NCBI GenBank assembly: GCA_920105625.2
Contig: OV050033.1
Span: 11,388,001-11,452,000, forward strand
Direction of reading: 5' to 3'
From: Clusia tigrina
Taxonomy: Eukaryota; Arthropoda; Insecta; Diptera; Clusiidae
Length of the DNA: 64,000 bases
Under the pieces are notes generated by a model. That model did no database searches and had not been told where the DNA came from. It was given only the letters and a program-made list of their open reading frames with translations. Shown here piece after piece: positions 49,121 to 64,000 of the stretch (the stretch's first letter is position 1; each line of letters starts with the position of its first letter). A program made the position numbers and the translations under genes.

Positions 49121-50981
49121 ATGACAATGAAAAGAATAACTATATTATAAATTGTTTGTTTTAGAATTCAATATTTTATTACACAAAAAAAATTTAATTT
49201 AGTTCATATATAAAAAGAAAAATTAAGTAAATAATTTTACCTTAAAAACATAAAAAAATATATATGTATATATCTATGCATTTAAAAAAATGTACATATG
49301 TACTAAAAATATCAAAAGAAATATGGACAGTACATAATAATAAAAATTATTTTATAGGGTTAAAAACAAAACAAATCTAGCATTCAATTTATATTATTCG
49401 TTGTATGTGTATATATATAAAATTTCCAATAAAATAGTCGCAATTAATGCTGGTAGACTCCTAAAAGTAGAGTACAAAAAGCACACTCATTTAAATCGAA
49501 CTACGCGGCGTGACGGAATCTAAAACTAGCACTTGCATCGTGAAACACATATAATTAATTGCTTTTCTGTAGCATAGCAGCCTCAACTAGTTTCGCTGGT
49601 TAATTGATAAGATAAACAAATACTCCTCCACTTGCTCCACTTCTACTCGTACTAGCGGGCAAAATGGAAATAGAGTAGCATTACAAGCAATAGCACACTC
49701 ATTGTTGCATACATATTGAACCCACTCAGCACGGAGTGTGCGTGTGTGTGTAAGTACGCAGTGCCGTATGAGGAAACCCGGTTCAAGAAAATGCAAATAT
49801 TGTGGATTATTTCAAAAAAACTTTATTGCAAATTTGATTTTGTTTAAAAATTGTTTAGCGTGTGCAATTTTTACGCAATTTATTTATTTATTTTAGGTTT
49901 TATTTGTTTCTTTTTTCTTGTAATGTTTCTGATTAAATTGCAATTGAAATGTAAGCTGCATTATAAAATTGTTTACTCTTGTTAATTTTTTGTTATTTTA
50001 TTTAGTTGTAGGTCCAAGCAAATCTCTTATATTTTTATAAAATACATTTTTTCATATCATATATTCATAAGAGGCGCATATAATGAGATGAGATTGATTT
50101 TAAAAAATTGTTTTTTTTATATTTTTGTTTTTGCTAATTTTGTTTGGGTATTTAATACTACATAATATGTTTATCTGAACACGCAGTGGCACAGGATTTT
50201 TGGCAAATTTGCTGCCGCCGGTAACAGGAGAATACAAAATTTAAAGTACAATCAAACAATCCAGAAATGAAATAGGTTCTTAAGAAGTGGGTAGAGAACA
50301 AAAAATACTCAAATACACTTAAAATAATACAGTAGGAATGTTTCTTTATGGAATTTGTTACTTTATAATATTAAAAAAGTATTACAATTATCAAAGCAAA
50401 TGTTTCGAATTGTTAAACGAGTATTTTTGAAAGATCTTAAGAGTTACTTTTGAACAAAATTAAATAAGAAAAGAGGTTTCTTGTATCAAAATACATTATA
50501 AGAACATTTTAACTAATATAAATATTGAGGTAAAGGTTCTATCTTATTAAAAATAGAGAAAATTAATTTGGGGAAATTGTTTAATATTATTTAAATGAGT
50601 GCTCTCCCATTGTACCTCCTTCACCACCTACCTCACTTCTTATTAATGCCCATGTTGGTGCATTAAAACTGTCGCACGTGTGTGTTTGGTGTCGTGTATA
50701 TTTGATACTTGATGTGTCCATATTTCTATTGATCTGAATTGTTGTTGTATTTAAGTGTACGCATGCAACATAGCCTCGATATTTTTCACAAATCACGTTA
50801 CTTGATAATATGCCAGTTTATGCTGTTTTCCAAAATCGATTTCAGTTTTCATTTTCCTTTTTATTTACGTCATAAATAAACTTAAACATAAAATTGTGTT
50901 TCTCATTCTTCAGCTTTTCTACTTTATTTAATTACGTTACTTCAACCGTTGATGCGTGCGTGCGTTCGTGTATTTCGTTCT
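49121..50981. other. Region downstream of Rab6 (candidate 3' UTR)
   Basis: No coding ORF is recognised. The part adjacent to Rab6 (up to several hundred bases) is expected to be its 3' UTR; the minus strand carries possible AATAAA signals, for example near 49818 and 49880. A 69-residue ORF at 50587-50796 is not convincing. Confidence 0.45.
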
Positions 50982-55088
<4,107 letters not shown>

Positions 55089-55913
55089 CTACGTATATTG
55101 ATGGCTAGCAATCCAAGATGTGAAGTCTGAAACTTTTACATATACCGAAGGCGAATTAACTTGCCCACATGGCAACTTTCCCCATGATACAATTCCAATC
55201 AAAACGGGTTTTCCTTTTTGGACTTGCACCAGAGGCCCTCCTGAGTCTGATGTGCAAATGCCAACTCCGCCCGTAAGTGGTCCTGTGCAAAAGTTGGTGG
55301 AATGTACATCAACACCCTTCGGACCCAAAGCACTTTCACATGATTGCAACGTTATGATGGGGATATTTTTCGCCATTTGGAGTTGGGAGGGATAAGAAGG
55401 TTTCGAACTGGTTGATGTACTACCCCAACCATATAAATCTGAACTTCCGGAAGGAATTGTACCGCTTGGTGGTAAAGAAACTGGGCTCACTGCTGTCGTC
55501 CATTGAAAAGCTGTCTTTGTATATATAAGACCAATGTCGTAAGGTGCTGTCCCACCAGTGTAGAGATCGTTGGCCACAAAGCTGCTTACTGAGCGTGTTT
55601 GTGTGGTGCTGCCTGTTGCTGCGACATTATTACTGCCAGCTACCAGAGTGCTAGAAAGCACTTGCTGCTTGGATGTCAAACAGTGGGCAGCCGTTACAAC
55701 CCAATTCTGGTTGATGATACTACCAGCACAGTAGTGGACACCGCCACGTTGAATAGAGACGATATATGGAGCACTGTTTGCAGGAGCGTTTATGCCACCC
55801 ACAAGTCTGCCTTGGGGATCCGCACTGATGCCACTAATGACGCTGCCACTCAGAAAATAGAAGAGTTGAAGAACAAGTAACAAGTTCCTCCGCGAATTTC
55901 GTGTAATACTCAT
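55089..55913 (-). CDS. Secreted S1-family serine protease (lectizyme-like)
   Basis: One intronless frame encodes 274 residues. A signal peptide (about 1-30, LLLVLQLFYFLSGSVISG) and a short propeptide end at GR|LVGG, a trypsin-type activation site. The catalytic triad is complete: His in VVTAAHC, Asp in PYDIGLI and Ser in CTSDSGGPL. The residue before the Asp-Ser pair is Ser instead of the usual Gly (SDSGGP). The residue at chymotrypsin position 189 reads as Gly, so the S1 pocket lacks the Asp of trypsin and the specificity is probably chymotrypsin- or elastase-like. The motif LYGWGSTSTSSKPSYPSQLQ and overall layout recall the lectizyme group of fly midgut proteases. Upstream on the minus strand, AGATAT and TTATCA are GATA-factor-like sites, in keeping with gut expression, though this is inference. 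Confidence 0.93.
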   Translation of the reverse strand: MSITRNSRRNLLLVLQLFYFLSGSVISGISADPQGRLVGGINAPANSAPYIVSIQRGGVHYCAGSIINQNWVVTAAHCLTSKQQVLSSTLVAGSNNVAATGSTTQTRSVSSFVANDLYTGGTAPYDIGLIYTKTAFQWTTAVSPVSLPPSGTIPSGSSDLYGWGSTSTSSKPSYPSQLQMAKNIPIITLQSCESALGPKGVDVHSTNFCTGPLTGGVGICTSDSGGPLVQVQKGKPVLIGIVSWGKLPCGQVNSPSVYVKVSDFTSWIASHQYT

Positions 55914-57441
55914 TATGATTAATTGAAGACTAATTAAACACTGGCGCTCATTCTTGAAATATCTGCTTAAACAGCTAACTGGTCAAGTTATTTTCAAGAA
56001 TTGATAACCAATTTTAATTTGAGCACCTTTCTCCACACTCAAACAATACGAATATTAATTGTCAATACTGCACGAGTTTCCTTGATTAGATGTGCGAATA
56101 TCTTTCGTATTTGTATACACTTTTCCATACTCATGTACATATATATGGGAATGCTTATATTATCACATTCTTGCCTTTGTTTTATGTACAGATATTTCTT
56201 CTATATGTGGGAGCTGCTTATCAAGCTAATAATACCTGTTGAAACGTTACATGTTATCTTATTGGGAGATTCCTTGGAAAAGATTAAAGTTTATTGTTAT
56301 TTGTTTGCATTTTACTCTTTTAAAATTAAACCATAGAAATAGCGATCTATACCGTTAGATTTCCATAAGCGTTGAATTCATACAAATCGGCATAGATTCC
56401 ATTCATCGAGCGACTTCGATTATAAACTATTAATATTACCTATTCTTTAAATATTTATACAATTTAGCAATGTAGCAATTTGAATCGAGGTGATCCCATT
56501 GTGGCAAAATAGGAGCGCTCCCAACTAAAAGTGTTCCAGGAGTTCCCGAATACTGTAATTTTTAGTATTAAAGGAGTGACGTCACAAAAAAATCATATAT
56601 ACTATATTATATATATATATATAAATATATATATATAGTATATACTCGTATGTATATATGATTTAGTACAAAAATCTTCGATCAGTCATTTAGATTTTAT
56701 GAGTTTGTCTAAATTGCTAAAGCGGTTTTAAACTTTACTTATGCCATACGACACCGGTTTTAGTGCAACTGGAAATTGCGTAGTGTCCATTTATTTGCCA
56801 TATGTATATACCTAAAAACTAAAGACTGCACGAGGCAGTTCAACTTATCACCTGTACACTAATGCAAACCAGAGGTAATCTCTGCTCCAAACATACATAG
56901 AAATACAATAAAAACTTTGCAATATTTTGACAACTATATAGTTATATAGTCATATAACTATAGAAGTGGTCACCCCAATTTAGTAAACGTACAAACTGGT
57001 CTCTCTAATTGTATCAACATTATTTACTACAGTATTAATTATGTCAGCGGAACAGCTACATTGTATTTTATACGCTAAGAATCTATTTGAGATCACTAGC
57101 ATAGACTCCAAAAGATTTTTTTGTGAATTTTATTGAATATATTTTATTGTGGCGGCTTTTATACTTCTTGTGTGTGAACTTCCACTAGACTTCCAAAGCA
57201 GTTTCGCATGCCTTCTCGCGTGTGTATTTTAAGGGTTGAAATAGTGTACCCTCAACATATTCAACCATTTATGCTTCAATATATATAAATATATATATAT
57301 ACATATGCGTGTATTTCGCAGTACTTACCAAAACCAGTTAAAATAAAATTGTAAATTCAAATTTTGCACCCCGCACTAAATAATAAAATATTAAAATTAG
57401 AAATAACTCAATGTTTTCTTTCAGTGCACGCAGAAAGAAAA
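55914..57441. other. Gene-free AT-rich region with palindromic AT sequence
   Basis: No coding region is recognised; the 111-residue ORF at 56001-56336 is Ile/Phe/Leu-rich and looks like translated AT-rich DNA. At 56597-56655 ATATACTATA and (TA)n tracts form a near-perfect palindrome, and at 56930-56962 ACTATATAGTTATATAGTCA is part of another. Both are prone to cruciform folding and are common in fly intergenic DNA. Confidence 0.5.
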
Positions 57442-57855
57442 ATGTCTGAGAAGCACACAATAGTAAACAAATCAAAAACGAAGCACCTAACCAGCACCTG
57501 CATTTGTTTTTGTGTTCGGACCGAGGCAATTGGAAGCTTGTCTGCCTTTCCCGGCGCCAAATTCTACAGCAATGCGAGCTCAAAAGAGCCAATTGTTGTA
57601 ATTCTAACGGGGTTTGAGCACCACAAGCTCAAAAAGCAATGGCGTGGACACCCCTGTTGTAAAGCATACCCAAGCTGCTGCGAGAGTACCTGTTGCAACT
57701 GCAACTACATTGTAAGGCATGCTCAAAACTATACACCTAAATATTGCAACCTCAGCAAATATGTAGTTCATAAGATAAGCAATTCCTTTGTTAGAAATAA
57801 GTATAAAAGTAAGATCAAAATTGTAAAACCTGTTCTAAAGAAGGAACCAAAATAA
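57442..57855 (+). CDS. Hypothetical Cys-rich basic protein
   Basis: From the ATG at 57442 (context AAAAATG) the frame runs 137 codons, long for this AT-rich neighbourhood. A good acceptor-like TTTTCTTTCAG ends 17 nt upstream, so the ATG could be in a second exon. The protein is very basic (many Lys/Arg in the C-terminal third) and has a Cys cluster with CCKAYPSCCESTCCNCNY near the middle. No signal peptide, membrane segment or known domain is visible. An AATAAA overlaps the stop region (near 57851), and TATA-rich sequence lies at 57275-57305. It may be a small lineage-specific gene or a chance ORF; I cannot decide from sequence. Confidence 0.3.
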   Translation: MSEKHTIVNKSKTKHLTSTCICFCVRTEAIGSLSAFPGAKFYSNASSKEPIVVILTGFEHHKLKKQWRGHPCCKAYPSCCESTCCNCNYIVRHAQNYTPKYCNLSKYVVHKISNSFVRNKYKSKIKIVKPVLKKEPK

Positions 57856-58587
57856 ATACATAGCTGAACTATAACTATATACAAAAAGGTAAAGATTTAT
57901 CAAATTTAACCGTTATTAATGTCTACGATCTTTAGTAATCTCCTTTACAACTGCGTAAGAACTTGGAATCACTGATGCACGAGAGAGAATAAAAAGTACT
58001 TTTGTATTTAAAAAATGTTAAAAAACACCAACTACAATTATTATTTTAATAAAATTATTTGTTGAAACCAAATAAGAGTTGGACTTTTAGATACTACCAA
58101 TAAAAAAAAAGGTTAATAATGGTTTGAAAACAATGAAAAAGTCCTGGTACCAAATGGTACGAAAGTACGTAGTTGTGCAACAGTGCTTGGAATCATAGGC
58201 AGTGCCCGCTACATACAAGGAAAATCCATACATAGATATGTTTCTTGTTAGTTGAGAAAGTGATCAGATCCAAAATGAATGAAAAGCGCCCTCTATGTTT
58301 GGTTATTATATTTTGTCAACAATCAGCTGTGTTTGAGTCGTTTTTGTTTTTGTTTCGATTGTGTCTTTAAAAGTGCAATGCGCTGCTATATCCACAATAC
58401 TGAAAAATCTTTGCAGTGACATTCTCTAGCAAATACAGTAGGCAGAAAAAGCAAGAGTGAGACGCACTATTTGCGAATTAGAAAAATTTATTAACCAAAA
58501 ATATCTAATTAAATAATAAGGGAATAAGTAGTAGTCAATAAAATTAGATTGCTAAAAAAAATATAATTCGTATCTACCACCGACAAA
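57856..58587. other. Upstream region of Snx1
   Basis: AT-rich DNA without an ORF of interest. The Snx1 5' UTR and promoter are expected in the last 200-300 bases. Confidence 0.45.
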
Positions 58588-61033
58588 ATGTCCGATGAAC
58601 AAGTTACAGAGATCCAAACAGAATTCGCTGATGTGGACATAAATCATTCTGGCGATGAAGATGACGATGAAGCGCCGGGCATGGGCAGCGTTTCCATAGA
58701 CAATGATTTGTTTGCAACAACTCCAACTAGCGATATACATGTAAGTATTGGTATATTAATATGTCCAAAATTTATAATGAATCCCAAAACATACGTAAGC
58801 ATAGCAGAAACCAGTCATCATGGATATTTATGTACTTGATATTTCTTAATTGCATAAATAATGGGGCGGTGTCCAGCAGCATTAAAATGTTCGCATTGGT
58901 TTGTGTGTTTATCACTTTAATTCGCAGTCGCGCTCTAAGCGCGATACAATTACTTCGTCTCACTTCCGGCACGTTTCTTTATGGCCAAAACAGTCTCAAA
59001 TGCCTTTTGTGTGAATCAATTCAACACAATTCGGTCGTTCTTATCAGCAACAGCTAATGCACTCACTCACAATGCCAGTGTACAATATTTGAAAAGTCGA
59101 CGTTTCACGTTTCATTGCCCTCTGATGTTTCGATAATGTTGTTTATTTATTACTTTATGTCGGTGTCGTGTAGCCAAAAAGTCATAAAATACCATAAGAA
59201 CTCCACTGATACTGATTTCGGCAGTCATTGGGAACTCCTTACTCGACAATTAAATTAAATGTTTATTCAAGGGTATCCTCACCATCAAATATAAACATCA
59301 TTAGAAGAGTAGTTAACAGACTCTACATAAACAATGCTTGAATATAGGAAAAAAGAAACAATCGCTCTAGTTCATTCGCTGCTCATCGTTGGTCTAAGTT
59401 ATTTGTCTACTATAATAGTGCCTACTTCATTTTTAATTATCTTTTAGCGTCGCATCTCATCCAGTAACCTTCAGGATGTGCTGAACGATAATGGTGATTA
59501 CTTCATTGAAATAACTGTGTCGGAGCCGCAGAAAGTTGGCGATGGAATTAGCTCTTATTTGGCTTATAAGTACGTTTTACGATTTTTATTACTTTCAATT
59601 GGAGATTACTTTTATTTCATTCACTTTCAGAGTCACCACGAAAACCAACATTCCAAAATTTAAACGTAACGAATTCAGCACACTGCGGCGTTTTAGTGAT
59701 TTCTTAGGTATACACGCTCTCCTGGCTGGAAAGTATACAAGATACGGACGAATCATTCCACCAGCACCATCCAAAAATATTATAGGTATTTTGGTGTATA
59801 CATTTCAAGGAATTTTAAGGAATAACTGTTTTTGTTTTTTAATTAGGGAGTACAAAAGTGAAAATTAGTCCCCAGCAAACGGAGCCTGGAGCGGCTTTAA
59901 ATTTGGAATGGGTTGAGACACGACGTGCTGCTCTGCAACGATTCCTTAATCGCACTGCACAACATCCAATGTTGCGTGTCGATTTAGATTTTGTGAACTT
60001 TTTGGAAAGCGATCAGGTAAGATTTGAGATTCTTGGTTTAAAAGTCTTTATTTAAGTATCACATTGTTTATTGTAAGGAACTACCACGCGCCGTCAATAC
60101 CTCTACTTTAAGCGGAGCTGGTGTTATGCGTTTGTTCAATAAAGTTGGAGAGACTGTGAATAAAATAACTTACAAAATGGATGAAAATGACCCGGTGAGT
60201 ATTTTTATTGATTTCATGTTATTTTTTCATGACGCTTTTTTATTGTTACTTAAGTGGTTTGATGAGAAAATTAGTGAAGTTGAAAATCTGGATGCCAATT
60301 TGCAAAAATTACATGCAGCTCTCAAGTCGCTTGTAACGACTCGTAAAGAATTGGCCGCACTGACTGGACTTGTGGCCAAATCAGCGGCCATGCTAAGCAC
60401 ATGTGAAGAGCACACTGGATTGTCGCGAGCCCTCTCAAACTTGGCGGATGTTAAGGAGAAAATAGAAATTTTGCGTTCAGAGCAAGCGAACTCTGATTTC
60501 TTCATTTTAGCAGAATTCGTAAAGGACTATTTAGGTTTATTTGGCGCCATAAAATGCGTATTCCATGAACGTGTTAAAGCTTTTCAGAATTGGCAATATG
60601 CCCAGTTACAATTGTCAAAGCGACGCGAAAATCGGGGACGCTACGAACTGGCAAATCGCACAGATAAATTAGAGCAAGCTCAACTGGAAGTAGAAGAGGT
60701 GGGTCATAACATTTTACGTTATAAACATCAACAAAAACCACTTACAATCTTGAATTACAGTGGCAAGCTAAAGTGCAGCGTTGTCAGCAACAGTTCGATG
60801 ACATATCAAAGGAAATCAAAAAAGAAATGGATCGTTTCGAATTAAATAGAATAAAGGATTTCAAGATCAATATAATGAAGTATATTGAAGATCAAATGGC
60901 GCATCAGCAACAGGTGAATTCAAAATCTGTTATAACAAGTACAAAAAAAAAACGAAACTAATCGAAATTTTGCCAATTACAGATAATAACTTACTGGGAG
61001 GCATTTGCACCATCCGCGAGAGAAATTAATTAA
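58588..61033 (+). CDS. Snx1: Sorting nexin 1/2 (PX-BAR retromer-associated)
   Basis: Exons 58588-58740, 59448-59569, 59631-59785, 59847-60016, 60078-60194, 60255-60698, 60761-60913 and 60983-61033 give 1365 nt and 454 residues, close to Drosophila Snx1. An acidic N-terminus (SGDEDDDEAP) leads into the PX domain at about residues 65-190: FIEITVSEP, then the phosphoinositide-binding RRFSDF, the Pro-rich loop IIPPAPSKN and the second basic site RRAALQRFLNR. The BAR/Vps5 coiled-coil region fills residues 240-454. The last exon encodes IITYWEAFAPSAREIN, the usual SNX1/2 ending. If that intron were retained, the frame would end instead in a Lys-rich tail, so the spliced form is preferred. SNX1 binds PI3P-rich endosomes, curves the membrane into tubules and works with retromer in endosome-to-Golgi recycling. 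Confidence 0.95.
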
Positions 61034-62242
<1,209 letters not shown>

Positions 62243-63966
62243 ATGGCCTCAAGGAAGTTAACTAACGATTTGCAGATTCTTCGTCGCAATGCTAACAAAA
62301 TATTGACTACTGTGCGTCAGACTTCGTCCAAATCCAATGAACTCGAAAAGGTTACGCACACGGGTCAGGTGAGGAGATGGTCGCGTTTGCTTGGCGTGCT
62401 GTTACGCAAACTTTTTTGTTATTTGTAAATGAATTTTGCTCGAAAGGGCTTTTAAATTTCTTACACAAATGGTATATTTAGGTATTCGATAAGGACGACT
62501 ATCGCAATGTGCGCTTCGTAAATGCCAGACGTTACGTTAACGAAAATTGGGGCATTAAGTTGGTCGATGAAATTCCACCAAAAGAGTGCACCGAACGCGT
62601 TGTGTGCTGTGATGGCGGTGACGGGCCTCTAGGACATCCTAAAGTGTACATTAATCTGGTAAGCGATGACGCAATATAAATAATAATAATCATTGCAAAT
62701 ATTATGTGCAATAATAGACTCTCACTGCAAAGCAAGCTAAAAGAGCTATTGGTAATTCACATTAAGGAGGTCAGCACCAAGGGTGTGAAACATTGAGTTG
62801 TGAACTGTTTGGGTGGGAAGCAGTGAATCTGCAGAGGTAGGATACAGTGAATCTCCAGAGGTAGGATACAGTGAATCTCCAGAGGTGGGAACCAGTGAAT
62901 CTCCAGAGGTGGGAACCAGTGAATCTCCAGAGGTGGGAACCAGTGAATCTCCAGAGGTGGGAACCAGTGAATCTCCAGAGGTGGGAACCAGTGAATCTCC
63001 AGAGGTGGGAACCAGTGAATCTCCAGAGGTGGGAACCAGTCAATCCGCAGGGGTGGGAACCGATCAATCCGCAGAGTTGGGAAATAGTGAATCCATAGAG
63101 TTGAGAAACAGTGATCCGCAAAGTTGGGAAACAGTGGCTAACATTGCGACCTTTGTGACAAACCTGTAAATTTTGTTTTCATCCATGCTTTTGATATGCA
63201 CCACAAATGTGAATTTTTTTGGATGAAGTTACTGCAATTTCTGCCATATCATACGCTTGCAGCTAAGATCTCCCCAATTGTGGCAATCTAGTCCTACTAC
63301 GGCAAAATATGAGCCTGCCGTTTCATTTTCTTCGTCGCATTTCCTATAGATACTCCATGGTCCCGCTTTGTGGTAGGCTCACTTAGACAGCATGTGGCAC
63401 AAGTCCCATTCCCCTTTCAAAAGTCCAGCCATTTGGAGCTTTTTATGAAGTCATTGGTAGAGCTTATTTTTTGTTTGAAATGTCTCCCAGGGAGTCCAGA
63501 AAGTAATCGCCAGGGATGAAGGTGACTCTATTCCGACGTGCAGATCATGTGTTCGACGGACTCTTCCTCCTCCACATCCATGGAACTATTGCAAAAATAA
63601 TTTCAGGCAATTCTCAGCCTCCTACCATGAGTACCCAGGGCCCCATTAGGTGGCTTCAGTTTTGTCCATTGTGAATCTAGCAGAATGAATACTAAAAAAT
63701 AGGTTCTCCTCCTTCCAGTTCAATGACACAAAATTTTGTTTTTCTATCAAATTCGAAAAGTGCCCTGAGATGATTTCCGTACGGAACGTAAATTTAGACA
63801 ACCAGAAATAAAACCAAATTCTGCATCACTCGAGGGAGAACCAATAATTTTCATTCACCAGTTTCAGCACTGAACATTTTTTTTATATTTGCAGGACAAA
63901 CCTGGCTCCCACATCTGTGGCTATTGCGGCTTGAGATTTGTGAAGAAAGACGACCATCATCACTAA
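62243..63966 (+). CDS. ND-13A: NADH dehydrogenase iron-sulfur protein 6 (complex I 13-kDa A subunit)
   Basis: Exons 62243-62368, 62482-62658 and 63895-63966 give 375 nt and 124 residues, all phase 0, matching NDUFS6 length. The N-terminus (MASRKLTNDLQILRRNANKI) is a mitochondrial presequence. The conserved zinc-binding core spans the last intron: GPLGHPKVYINL in exon 2 and DKPGSHICGYCGLRF in exon 3, with the His and two Cys of the CxxC pair. The protein ends in a His-rich KKDDHHH. NDUFS6 is a nuclear-encoded peripheral-arm subunit that binds zinc and is added late in complex I assembly. The 1236-bp intron 2 contains a minisatellite and retroelement debris. AATAAA lies right after the stop codon at 63969. 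Confidence 0.96.
62815..63115. repeat. 24-bp minisatellite, about 12 units, in ND-13A intron 2
   Basis: The unit GTGGGAACCAGTGAATCTCC plus AGAG repeats about 12 times. The seven central units are near-identical and units at both ends are diverged, the usual pattern of an array growing from the middle. Because 24 is divisible by three and the unit has no stop in several frames, it creates long false ORFs (an 8-residue SESPEVGT repeat on the plus strand and TGSHLWRF on the minus). Confidence 0.95.
63180..63720 (-). mobile_element. Decayed retroelement fragment in ND-13A intron 2
   Basis: The stretch is less AT-rich than the surrounding intron. On the minus strand near 63600-63541 it reads SMDVEEEESVEHMIC, recalling the C-x-x-C...E-x-x-x-H-x-x-x-C segment found after the RNase H domain of several insect LINEs. 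All frames carry stops. The family is not assigned and the evidence is one short motif plus composition. Confidence 0.35.
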
Positions 63967-63968
63967 GA

Positions 63969-63974
63969 AATAAA
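63969..63974 (+). terminator. Poly(A) signal of ND-13A
   Basis: AATAAA begins 3 nt after the TAA stop codon, implying a minimal 3' UTR of about 20-30 nt. Confidence 0.5.
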
Positions 63975-64000
63975 ATTAAACAAGACCAATTCTAAATTAT

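Noticed and set aside
62771..63169. Repeat proteins SESPEVGT (plus strand) and TGSHLWRF (minus strand)
   Set aside because: They are translations of a 24-bp minisatellite inside an intron; the 24-bp unit keeps several frames open by arithmetic.

Overview
The window is nuclear DNA of a higher dipteran fly. It has AT-rich introns and intergenic DNA, short GT-AG introns, and protein sequences that read as orthologues of Drosophila genes. Gene content and transposon style suggest a tephritid-like schizophoran, but species cannot be fixed from the sequence alone. I rebuilt the spliced genes by hand from splice sites and reading-frame phase; each summed coding length is a multiple of three and close to the known family length.

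Layout. 1-3150: gene-free, with a tandem-repeat patch. 3320-10805 (+): Mcr, a macroglobulin/complement-related protein whose thioester site is lost. 13671-14509 (-): Trf, the TBP-related factor. 16038-35953 (+): poe, the giant UBR4-type E3 ligase, about 5362 residues in 13 exons. 37669-40303 (+): Ced-12/ELMO. 41459-45924 (+): threonyl-tRNA synthetase, with two candidate first exons that would give cytosolic and mitochondrial forms. 46480-49130: a transposon-rich stretch containing a 698-bp inverted-repeat element, a broken LINE RNase H domain, tandem duplications and one unidentified exon-like ORF. 50982-51608 (-): intronless Rab6. 55089-55913 (-): secreted lectizyme-like serine protease. 57442-57855 (+): unrecognised Cys-rich ORF. 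58588-61033 (+): Snx1, a PX-BAR retromer sorting nexin. 62243-63966 (+): the NDUFS6/ND-13A subunit of complex I, with a 24-bp minisatellite and retroelement debris in its last intron.

The genes do not form one pathway; this is an ordinary eukaryotic neighbourhood of independently transcribed genes. There are loose themes: Mcr and Ced-12 both bear on engulfment, and Rab6 and Snx1 on endosome-Golgi traffic.

The most interesting signals are the dual first exons of the synthetase, a four-copy tRNA-derived SINE family, a MITE-like element with repeated subterminal motifs next to an orphan exon, a UIM-like motif in UBR4, and a 63-bp stop-free in-frame intron in poe. I found no wholly new multi-gene system.
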